Shown here: one piece after another, positions 1 to 11,401 of the stretch
How positions within the stretch are numbered: the first letter of the stretch is position 1
How the letters are laid out: every line of letters begins with the position of its first letter
From: Siderastrea radians
Taxonomy: Eukaryota; Cnidaria; Anthozoa; Scleractinia; Rhizangiidae
Assembly (NCBI GenBank): GCA_964017195.1
Contig: OZ024890.1
Span: 24,855,701 to 24,919,700, forward strand
Length of the DNA: 64,000 nt
Direction of reading: 5' to 3'
Made by a program: the position numbers and the translations under genes
The notes under the pieces: model-generated
Seen by the model: the letters and a program-made list of their open reading frames with translations, nothing else
What the model was told of the DNA's origin: nothing
Databases searched by the model: none

Positions 1-970
1 GATTTGGACCCCCTTCGCGGATTTGGACCCCCTATGTAATTAAAAAACCCACGCTGTTATTTGCATATAAAGTACCGAAATAATTTCATTTTTCGATCTT
101 GAAGAAGAAACGTTTCGTTTGGCTTTCAAAATACTGCAAACCTATAATTCATAAATAGAGGTAGAGTCAGACTTTAGATCAAGTAAATTGACCGTTCGTT
201 TTAGGCAAACAGCCAGACCTCTAAACTTTGCAGTTAAAGCAGTTAATTGTGACATTGACTTGTTTTGTTCATGTAGCATGCCAGAATGCTACGATAACAT
301 GATCGAATGTGACTTGTGCCTTGAATGGTATCACACGGGGTGCGTAGAACTGAACGAGGAGCCGGAAGGTGAATGGCTTTGTAAAGTCTGTAGATACCAT
401 CAAAAAGGCTTCGAAAAATGTAAGAACTGTAGTGGTGTAGGACTTCAAATTTCAAAATTTAATGTAATAGATTTTTTTAAGAATGCAAGTTCTTAAAATT
501 CGTTGTTGTTAACTGGAGTTTCTTATTCATTAACATAATACCATTTCCTCATTTGGTCATGTAAATATAGCTTTTTTAAAACTTGCATTGATACAGTTAT
601 AGTAGAAAGTATTGTAAATCATGTTTTTTTTAAACTTGAGATTGTAAACTCGCTTTAAGTCAATTATGGTAGAAAATATTGTAAGTTATCGTCATTAAAG
701 TTTAGTTTTCAAAATTTATCGATACAAACTAGTGTTGTAGGTTCTCTTTTACCCTAAGTATTAAAGATTACTTGAAAAGAAAAAACTGCCTTAATATTTT
801 TATTTTGCCTCTTTAACAGCTCCAAACACAATTTTGCCAGTTTTACTCAATAGAACGCTTGTTTTCAAGGGGGTCCAAATCCGCGAGAGGGGGTCCATAT
901 CCGCTAGCGGATTTGGACCGGGGGGTCCAAATCCGCTAGCGGATCTGGACCGGGGGGTCCAAATCCGCTG
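1..970. repeat. TIR-like repeat-bounded element with palindromic ends
   Basis: The window opens with two copies of a motif reading ATTTGGACCCCC (about 2-32). The reverse complement, GGGGGTCCAAAT or a close variant, recurs four times at 869-965. At the right end the motif is arranged as near-palindromes centred on CCGCTAGCGG (about 892-918 and 925-951), each with one mismatch between arms. The two ends are therefore inverted with respect to each other, and a PHD-finger coding fragment lies between them. This fits a non-autonomous or cut-down DNA element whose left edge may lie outside the window. No target-site duplication can be read because the left flank is missing. Confidence 0.5.
234..496 (+). 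CDS. PHD-finger protein fragment (probable terminal exon)
   Basis: An open frame encodes a compact C4HC3 zinc finger: CSCSMPECYD, then IECDLCLEWYHTGC, then WLCKVC. The order Cys-Cys, Cys-Cys, His-Cys, Cys-Cys with a Trp before the last pair is the signature of PHD fingers, which in other proteins read histone H3 tails. A further CKNC pair follows, and the frame ends at TAA (494-496). No ATG precedes the finger. A plausible 3' splice site (CTAAACTTTGCAG, ending at 233) suggests an internal-to-terminal exon whose upstream exons lie left of the window. Because it sits between inverted repeats, it may belong to a mobile element (PHD fingers occur in some animal transposons) rather than a host chromatin gene. 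Confidence 0.55.
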
Positions 971-3126
971 TGACACCGGCCCTGTATGTCCAAGACAAAA
1001 CGGTCTCAGAACAGGGGAGGTGGATTGTAATGGAGATCCTCTGTAGCAGGTAACGCGATTTTGAGGAATTAAGGACCGCCCATCAGAATTGCTGAACGGC
1101 ATTGTCAATGTTGGACCACAACTGATTTTGATCAGTTCTCCTGTCTCAATCACTGACATCATTTTTGAATACTGAACTCACCTCTGCCAATTCTCAAATG
1201 GTGTACGTGATATAACCATCGTACAAAGTGCTCAGCAGATACGAACTTATATCTGCGTTTGCGTAAGACTTTGAATACATAAACGCGATGTGTGCCCGTG
1301 AAATTCATTCACAACTGCTTGAGGAAATGAGTCATCCTCATTCATTAACCAGAAACAGTGGTGTAATACGCACATTGTGCTCACTCTTCACTTTATGTTC
1401 ACCCCAAGAAATCAGAAAGGGTTGCGCGCCTTGATCTGCGCAACATTCAGTTACCGGTTGAATGCTCTTTCCTTGGGACGTTTCCGACGTAACTGCATAA
1501 TCTGAGGGCCTTTTTCGTTAAAGAATTGACAGCCTCCATGAAGGTAACAACCATACACTGACTTGCTTTTTCTGATACATTTTTCTTCCTAACTGTGTAA
1601 ACGCCCAGTTAACCGATAATTTTACATAGAATGAAAAATAGACATCACTGGGTTTGAACACAGGCTGGTAATTCTAGCAGAGCGATTAAAGATTTTCCAA
1701 ATACTCACGTTGGCCCCTCACGTTGTTGACGAACGGCGAAAACAGGCCTTTTGCGATGAAAACGGCAAACGGCGGACGGCAAAGTTGGGAAATGGCGGGA
1801 AAATCGTGATCACGTGGTCATTTCTGTCGTTCGCGTTTGCGTAAACATGATTCTGGGGACGTTACGCGACAATTTTTAGCGTCTTGGCGGAAAATGTTTA
1901 TCATTGTACCGTCGGTCAGTCTTTTGCTTCATTGCTTAAGCTTTTTTATTTTGGAAGGTTGCCTTGGTCCCTCTTTTGTACCACTTCCTCGAGGTCCAGT
2001 ATAGTACGTACTTTTTTGGCGTGTTACAACACTGAAGCTTTTTGTGTTTAGTTTGGTTCACATCATGTTCTATAAACGGTATCTAGTTTTGGATAAGGTT
2101 ATATGAGGATTTAAGCTTATTGTTATCGGATGACTGACTGTAGTTATCCTGCAAAAAGTACTTCACATTGAATGTCCGGCTCGTTGTAATGTACAGTTGG
2201 AATTCCTTCTTTCCGCTAAGACGACTGTGAACTTCGGAACTTTGATGTACCCCCCCCCCCAACCGATTCCGTGGAGGGTTATGGCGAAGAGACGGCTGAC
2301 CTGGTTTTAAAGTAACCGATGGCGACTGGACTATTACACTTGTAAAATTTTTATGGATTGCTGTTGTTTCTGCTAAGTGTAAGCTAGGTTTAGTAATGTA
2401 TAGCACCGCAATTGACCATAAAGCTATCGAAATCAATAAAAGAACACTGAAATGATCTAAAAATGAAAAAGTACTTCAAGAAAGCTACAACTTTTGACTA
2501 AAAAGAGGAAAAATTTAAATTCTGAAAGACCTGCCTGTCAAGATGTGTTTGTCACCGGCGTTTCACGTCAAATTTGATGAACAACGACATCCTTCCAGAT
2601 AAAATTCAGGGAAAGTCACCAAGCTTGTTGGCTTTAGACTGCACAATAAAAAAGTTATAAACGTCAAAGTCCGTGCGGGCAGGTTCCGCTCCCCTGTCTG
2701 AATAATTTTACAATTTTAATTTATAAAAATTGCTGTGACTAGACGCTCGCCCCGCATCGTATTTCCATGGAAGGGTTTTCTCTTTGTCGGGTATTTGGAA
2801 TTAGTAGACACTCTCACGCGAATCTTAATAATTGTTATATTTCTTATATTCGTTGATAGACAATGATAGCACTCTTTTGATTATTCTGAGAACATGTCCT
2901 GACCGCCGTTGTTTTCCGATTGCAATCATTTATGGAGCGCAGAGTATCTTGTTGATTGCGTGAAAACTAACTTGTTGAGCCTGCGATCATTTGGTCTGCC
3001 CGAGGGATGTCAAAAAGTATGCGCACGCAGATGGCAGATTTGTGTTTTTCATCGGTGACGTCCTTCTTCAATCCATGAGAAAATTCGCTGTGAATCGTCT
3101 TTATCGGCGTCCTTTTCCTTCCAACG
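971..3126. other. Intergenic stretch upstream of NHE8
   Basis: No coding region can be supported here on either strand. The open frames are short and contain no recognisable domain. Visible landmarks are a stretch rich in ACGGCAAACGGCGGACGG-like units near 1730-1795 (probably a fragment of a dispersed repeat) and a poly-C run near 2250. The promoter and 5' untranslated region of the NHE8 gene should lie in the last several hundred bases, but I see no unambiguous TATA box. Confidence 0.4.
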
Positions 3127-6100
3127 ATGGACAATCCATCATGGAAATTCTTGGTCTTTCTCCTTGTTGTCTGTGTCAACGTTTCACGGTGTCAGAACGA
3201 CGAACCAACCGAAAATCCGTCAAACGCAAACAGTTCTATAAGGTAAATTGAACTCGCAAGTACCCGTTACAAAATGTTTACACGGGTCATTTCTTCGTTC
3301 AAGTCGTTTGTTTGTTGTAACATTTACGGGCATGTGACAGCTGTTTACATTGTTGTATACAGGGGAAACTCAACGGACACTCTAAACCGTACAACGACGC
3401 CTCCAGTTACTACCACAAAACTTCCTCCGACAACTGTTGCACCGATCGAAGAAAAACCGGAATCTCCCGAAGTGGAACAACACAGTTCAATGACTATATT
3501 TTTTATTCTGCTGGTTGTAGGTATGACACATGTCCTTTTTTGATGGTGTAACGAGAATTGGTGCTCCAATTTTTGAAATGATTGCTGTTACACTTTGTAA
3601 CAGGGAGTTTATTATTTGTGATCATCATCATCAAACTTCTATTCTAGATGGAGCAAAAAAAAAAAAATAGAAAGATATATATGGCCTTAAAAAGACCTCA
3701 CTTTATGCATGGCCCGTGAAAAATAATTGGCAATAGTGGTCTTCTGCTTGAGGTGAATAAGCAATTTAATTATTGCACAGACTGGGTGAAATATTATGAA
3801 TCCTTGTTGCTGAACTATCAGTGATTTTCCAATTCTAAACTTGTGCGATCAGCCACAAAATTGATTGCCCTGCAAGATGAGAGTCGTGTATAGGCCATTC
3901 CAAAATTTTCTAAGTGGCCAACCCCACCCCTGTGGAAGGTGATCTCTCATAAAAGGGGCTTTTGGAGTATATTCTCAAGAAGCCAACAAAATTTTCTTCC
4001 TCTTGGACGCACTTTTCAAAGGTGTTAAGGATAAAAACTGGACTGTCGAATCACACCTTCCATAGAGGGGAGACAGATAATTCATTGGAATGCCCCTATC
4101 CAAGACAAAATAAGATATGTAAGGTATGTCTTAAATAAGACTTAGGGTGATCCTGCCTTTAACCACGACGCCCCTGATTTTGTGCATGTATAGTCAACAT
4201 TTTTCGAGGGATACATGAACTATATCTTTTTTGCGGTAAGTTCTTACATACAGAGACTCCTAAAATGCCTCCTCAAGTCTTACTGTCACAAAGGAAGTGA
4301 GAACTACATAATCCTTTATTTGCACTAATATATAACTGTGACTAAGAAGAACACTATTTTAGGAAAGCACGTTTTGATCATTTGAATTGCCAATATTGTT
4401 ACATGTAGATTTTGCACAAAGTTTCAGCTCAGTGTAAAATAATGGCACATTATCTTTTCTTGCAGCCCTTTGTATCTTATTGATTCACTTTTTACTGAAG
4501 ACTAAGTTTCATTACCTTCCTGAGAGTGTGGCAGTTGTGTTTTTGGGTAAGTAAAAAAAACAATAGCTTTACTACAGATGGTGATTTTAATTTTCATGCA
4601 ATGAAATGCAATGTGTATATCATGTCATGTACATTGGAACGCAGCTGTGTTAATGGGGTAGTGTTCACTCATGATAGTGTTCTAAGCAGAAGCTGACTAA
4701 AGTGGTTGTTTAACTCTTTAAGCACTAGTAGTGACAAGCATCAAATTTCTCAGGCTACATTCACGCTACTTGATCAAACTTACATGTAAAGCTCATGGGA
4801 ATAAAGGAAGTGATCACCAAAGATGAAATTTCTTGATGTTTAAGTACATTCTTACAACTACTAGCACTATAGGCATAAATTATATAGAAACAGTTAAAGG
4901 GTTATAGAGAAAGCAAGGGTTTGGAACTAAAAAGGTGGCCTTTGATCACATTAACAACTGAATTGAAGGTGGTCAGATCTATAAACAATGTTTTCAGATA
5001 AGAAAAAGACCAGGCTTTAGTTGGGACATTGACAATGTTTTACTGACAAATGCATGTAGCTTAATTCTCAGTGTTCTTGTGTGACCAAGAGGTGACAGGG
5101 CATACAATTTGCATATCCACAAAGACCTGCCAGGAAGCTTGTAAAACAGCAGATCTCTCCACCCTAAAAATACTGTTTGGTGCTAATTTCTTTTAACTGT
5201 TCCATTTCAGGTGCATTAGTTGGATTGATCATAAAAGCTTTAAGCCACTTTGCTCTTGGAGACTGGCGGGTTTGTATCACTTCTTGTGTCATTTTGCTAC
5301 AGGGCAATGTTTGTTCACAACATTATAATAGTTTATTGGCCAGATCCTAATGGCAGCATACACTGATAGGTCAGAAAACTTCTATATAGATGTAAATGTA
5401 CTACAAAGACAATAACAAGTGAATAGACAAGATACACTTTTAATAAGTAAACATTTTACGTCATCGTTTTGATCCCTTCAGTAGCTTAAGTTAATTGGAA
5501 GTTAAATGTAGTCTAGCCAACATATAGATGAAATACATTGATACTGATTGTGCCATTAAGCAACTGTAACAAACATGAGATCAAATTGTTGAATATTGAG
5601 TGAGATATTTGAAAAACCTAAACTCTGTAGACTTTTGCACGACTGAGTACTTAGCAAGATTTTGCAACCTGTCATGCAAACACGAGTAAATGTTGCAACT
5701 TTTGAATGCATTGTGTGAAGGAAGTTTTGACCCTCTTCTTTGCCAACTGGGTGTTTTGTATCCTCCTTGTAGTGACCATAGTGGTGTAGTGGTTAGCTTG
5801 TTGGACTTCAGATCTGAAGGCCGGTGGTTTGAGGCCTGGTCGCAGCAATCATGTTGTTTCCTCAGACAAGAGACTCTACTTCACACTGTCTCTCTACCCA
5901 GGTGTATAAATAGGCACGGGTTATATACTGCTGGGAGTAACCCTGCGATGGACTAGAGCGGTTTTCAAATGAGTGTCATAAAACCAAAACCAAAGTAATT
6001 ACCCCAGCCAATCACAACAAACACAAATTATCCAATGAACCAATCAGAACTCGAAGCAAATACATGTAACCGGCGCCAAGCGCGGGAAAACGCGTGCGAG

Positions 6101-9100
6101 CAAGTCGTGACTGATTGGTTTGAGTTTTACTCCTGATTGGTCGAGAAAGTGGCGCGAGATTTTTTAACCAATCACAGAGCGAAGTAAAGCAAAACCAAAG
6201 CAAAACACGAATTACTTTCGACACTAGATTGAAAACCGCTCTAACGTCCCATCCACAGGGGAGTTTAGTACTCTCAGTTGCTCTGTGCCACAGAAACCGG
6301 GTTAAGCTCCAGCCATGTGGGTCTCCTGTGTCTTGTGTGCTACTTTACCTTGAAGTTATCGTATCTGTTTCTTAATCGGTTGAATTTCTTAATCCGAGAT
6401 GTAGACAATGATGTCAGCAAAGCTCACTTTATTTAGAAGGTCTAGGCCATACGAGAGCCGTGTGTGTTTTAACTGGCATTCATGGCTTGTTTCAGTAGAC
6501 CACTGGTGCCTAATTGCAAGGTCTGTTCACATTCAGTGCCATTCAAAAGCAGGGTCTGTGGGTGAAGTGCCTAATTACTCACCAGACTGTTACTCATATC
6601 TGATTCATTTAATTGTGTAACAACTCAGTTTATATTGTTGAAACTTCATCTTTGACATTGCATTTGTTTTTTGTAATAGAAAGAGGAGCACTTCAACCCT
6701 ACTGCCTTCTTTCTCATTTTGCTGCCACCAATAATTTTTGATTCAGGGTATTCTCTCCACAAGGTATGTTACTAAACACATTTGCTAAGTCATTTTTTAT
6801 TCTAATTTTGTGCTGCAATTAACTAATTACGCAAAAGGGAATCAACTATATTGGGGTGGGTCGTTTGTTTTTCAACTTGTCAGAGCATTTCAGAAATATA
6901 TTCTGTTTTGCAAATTAACACACTTTTATACCGTTTTTAATTTGTTTGCATATTAGTTCAAACCACTGACTCCCTCACTGACTCCTACACTAGCAAAAGC
7001 CAGGCGTGAGGGCTGCGGTCCTTGTACCATTTGTGATGTAATGATTACTTTTAGCAACAGATGCAGTAGAAAAAGTTCTTTCAAAGCATACCTAAGTGAG
7101 AACAATCAAATACATGTACCTCTCATTATGGCCCAATTCAATTGACAAGTGTGAACAGGCCCATATGGTATAATATACATATACTTTGAACAAGAAATTA
7201 CATTATTATTAGGGGTATCTGTTACTGTTGCTTTTGTGACATTTGTTGCTGAAACCACTAAAAGCAACTGTACTATGTTGCGGTAGGACACCAATCTGAT
7301 GTACAGCAGTCTGATTCCTGGTTTGAAAATTCATACCCCACACCTTCTCCACTCAGTGAAAATTCCTCAAGTTGAAACAAACAAAATCGTGAGTGTGACA
7401 GAGGTCTGGAACCCTAGTCTTTGTTAGCATAGATTTTGACAGCAATATTTTGTTTCTTTATTTTCTCTCTATTTATATACTGGCTTGCTTGAGAAGATAT
7501 ATCAAATCCTTAAGAGAGTGTTTCATTAGAATATCCAACACTTTTAGTTCCATCAAAATACTCCACTAAATGTCATTTTTCAACTCTCTTCTTAGTGTTT
7601 GAAATCCTGTTTTCAAACTCATTTAATAATTCTTGAAGTAAATCTGAAGGAAATCATAAGCACGACAGAGGTTTGGAAACCTGGTCTTACTTGCCAGTAG
7701 TTTTGACAATAATAATTACCGTATGTTGTTTCCTTGTTATCAACTCACTTCTTGGTGTTGGAAATCCTGACAAAACATACTCTCTTGCTACATAAAACAC
7801 ACTCTCATGTTGAAAAAATGTATCAAGTGCTCAACTAAATCATTTCGAGTTATTAGCGTAATGGCCCAGCAGCCCCTTTCAGTCACATGCTTGTGCGGTG
7901 GGCATCCTTTCGGCTTGCCACAGTCCTCACCCTCTACTACTGGTTTTCCTAGCTAGTTGGTGCTTCGTTTCTTCCCCAGCAGCATTGCCGCCCCTGGACA
8001 GTGTCCTCAAGCGCGTTCTCAGCGCATATATCAGCAAACCGTGTCAGGGGTGCACTAGCATTTTCCTGCCTTTGCCCAGCTATATGTTAAGCAGATGCTG
8101 CAGTTTATTTTCTTTGTCCCACTTTAGCTGTATCCTTTTTATTACAGAGTTATAAGTAAATTCTAACTGGTTACATTTAGGAGCCAGTCAGCTTAGTTTA
8201 TGGCATGATGTGGCGTTAGCATTCATTGGCGTATTGTAGTATACTGGCATTTACGTAGTGTTTTAGCAGGTGGCATTCCGGGAGCGTTTATAGTTGTGGC
8301 ATTAGTGTCATTGCTTGTGTGGTGTTGGCATTGATTAGTAGAGGGTGTGTTGGCATTCATTGATGGAGGGGCAGTTCTTGCTGTTGTGGCTGTGGTAGCT
8401 GCAGCTCCTTGCATGGCTGTGATTATGGTCACTGGGTTGGTCGCAGTGTTGGTGTGATGGTGGTTGTTATTTGTGTGCAATCTTGCAGCTGCTGTTGCAG
8501 GGGTTGGGTGCCTTGGTAGTTGGGCAGTTTGGGGTCATGGCTGTTCCCATCCATGAGCCCCTTTCTCCAGTCTGACCTTGCGGTCAGCCCGGAGGTCCCT
8601 TCGGCTGGGCGTGTGGGGCTCATGGCTGGGGTCCGGGGATTTGCCAGTAATGGAGTAGTCCATCTGGGGGCCGGCTGACCACAGTGGAGGCCCCTGGATA
8701 TCCCAGGCACCCAACCGCCATTATGCAAGGCAGTAGGTTAAATGAAGTTAAATGTATTTAACCAAGTTAACCTACAACGAACATGTGGTTATCAAGCGGT
8801 GGTGGTCAGCGGTTGTTCAGGTGCTGTCAGGCTCAGTTTGCATAGTTTACTGCAATGGCGGGCTGTTACTTCTTGCACATGTTTTGTTTAGGTATTTTGC
8901 AGCGTTCTGCTTGTTTTTCTACCCTGGCCCTCCCTCCCTCTTTGTTTTATTTACTTCTTTTTGTTTTTCTCTCCACTGACTAAGTCAGTGTGACGGGTGC
9001 CAGGGCGTGTGGGGCTCATGGCTGGGGTCCGGGGATTTGCCAGTAATGGAGTAGTCCATCTGGGGGCTGGCTGACCACAGTGGAGGCCCCTGGATATCCC

Positions 9101-11365
9101 AGGCACCCAACCGCCATTATGCGTGGCAGTAGGTTTACAATTTATTAGTTTAATTGCAACTTTTGGTAGTACATGTATGTTCACAGTGACCATTCTTCCT
9201 TCCTAGGGTAATTTCTTTGCAAACATTGGATCAATAATAGTGTTTGCTGTGTTTGGAACAGCCGTTTCTGCTATTGTCATTGGCGGTGGAATATATTTAT
9301 TGGGAAAGGTGAGATGGAAGAACTTGGAGGCCCTTAATTAATATTACTAGACTGCAAGCAGTCTGTTATTTTTAGCCAATGACGTCAATAACGTGACGTC
9401 ATATGGCTGACTGCTGTAACCTAGAAAATCAACAGTGAATGCATGCAGGCATGCGAGCGGTTTGTCTTTTGCCTGTGAGGCCGGGGGGGGGGGGTACTCT
9501 GTAAGATGTTGGGAGGGGTTGTGCCACCTGCATACTGAAACCCTTACCTTAGCAGCGGCACATAGCCATACGTCCCCAGGCTTTGAAGTGTTTTGCGCGA
9601 ATGCGCTGTTTTGTGTACGTGAGGTCTGGCAGGATTTTATTCGCGTTGTAGTCCTGTGTTTACTTAGCCAAATTACAAATTTCCACAGCAGCAAACAAAA
9701 GACGGACTTGTCAATTCGAGATTTGTTATGAACAGAACGTTGTGGCCACGTGAAAACCTTCTCACTACCACACGTGTCGATCAAAGATATTTCGTAGAAT
9801 TAACGTTACTTCAATCGCTAATTAAAATAAAAACATTGAAAGAAACAATATTTGAAGCCCAAGTTTGTAACGGCAGTGAAAAGACTACAGTAAAACAACA
9901 TAAAATACTTCGGGGTTCTCTCTCGGTAACAGTGAATTTAAAATTTGCAGCGTCATTTTTGCGTGCGTATTAAAACATGAAACTATTTCAAAGTAAAATC
10001 GGAAATTGCGGGGCTTGTTGATAGCTATTCTTAAAACTGAAAAAACTTAAATGGAACTGATATTAAATCCAAGTTACACTGGTGCTCAAGGAATTAGAGT
10101 ATTATCTTAAGATTTAGATACCATTTAATATCTATAGTTCAAAGCGTGTTTAACAAAATTTGCATACCATGTTGACAGCTCAGTGCTTATAATTTGAACC
10201 TTCGAAATGTAATGCAACGCTCAACACATCTCAAATCAAAAGCAAGATTAACAACAAAGCATTTTAATAGAGACCTATATCTAATGAATTTTGAGAGCTT
10301 GATTTAGGTTTAGGGTTTTGCTTTTGTTTAAGAAGAAATCAGGCATGTCAATTTGAAAAGGTAGGCGGAAATTAAATTTTGAAATTCGTTATCATATTTG
10401 AAAGCAAAGTTATTTATGTTCGTAAAGACCGGCGTTGTAACTTTATTTTCACTTTTTGTGACTCTCATCGGCATCGGATTAGCAGTAGCCTTTGTCGTCT
10501 TTGTTTACTTTGATGATACACTTATTAATTACCCGGTATGCTGTCTACACAAGTTGTCTATGCTTAATACTCTCTTGTTTCATTTATGTAAGTAAAGCCA
10601 ATTACTGGTACACCTCATGTTTGTACAACAAGTGGAAACCCAGATTCGCCTTTGCATTCGTACGTACACGGTGTTACAGTTTCTTTATACCGTGACAGAC
10701 TACTGTTACCAGTTACTTTAAAATCAAAATTGATATGAAGTCTGTGGCACTGGTATTTGCACAATGTATTTAATATTTAAAAATCGCCATGTAACCCGCA
10801 CCTTAGTGTCCAGTAGCAACTGTAGTTTATTTGTTCAAAAATTAACAGATTACCCATGGATAATCGGCTGGAAATTACGGCAACCAATGGGAAGAGCTGA
10901 CATAATCAGAAAAGCGCAGTGAACGGGAAGCTGATTGAGTTCAGCAAACAAGATCGGCCTCGAAGTTTATACCATAGTTTTTGCGCCTGTTCGAACACAT
11001 TTTTCCGGGAAAAAATTGCCATGTTTATGTCCATCGAGGCGCTATGTCACGTGCAAAGAGATAAGTACAGAAATTACTACCTAAGCGCAGCTCTGCTTAG
11101 AGAGTGGTTCCGGTTACAAGTATCGTCTTTTTTTCTACGCATTTCACGACTTGAATACGTCAAAAATGCAAGAAACAGATGTTTTGGAATATGTTGTCTT
11201 TGAAGGAAAGGGAAACGAAGAGCTTTATTTACTTTGCATGCAATTTTCATGTCACGCTATAATCAGCAGTAAAGATTATTATTATTATTATTATTATTGT
11301 TATTATTGTATCAGTACATCCCCACTCAATTAACTATTCCGCTATTATTATTGTTATTATTATTA

Positions 11366-11401
<36 letters not shown>

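Noticed and set aside
8223..8728. Minus-strand frames rich in Thr, Asn and His
   Set aside because: Composition follows a GTT/GGT-rich repeat; no start context or homology is seen, and the end overlaps the direct repeats.
9728..9973. Open frame of 81 codons in NHE8 intron 6
   Set aside because: No domain, and no splice sites that would keep phase with the NHE8 exons. It borders a GGGGGGTACTC repeat fragment.
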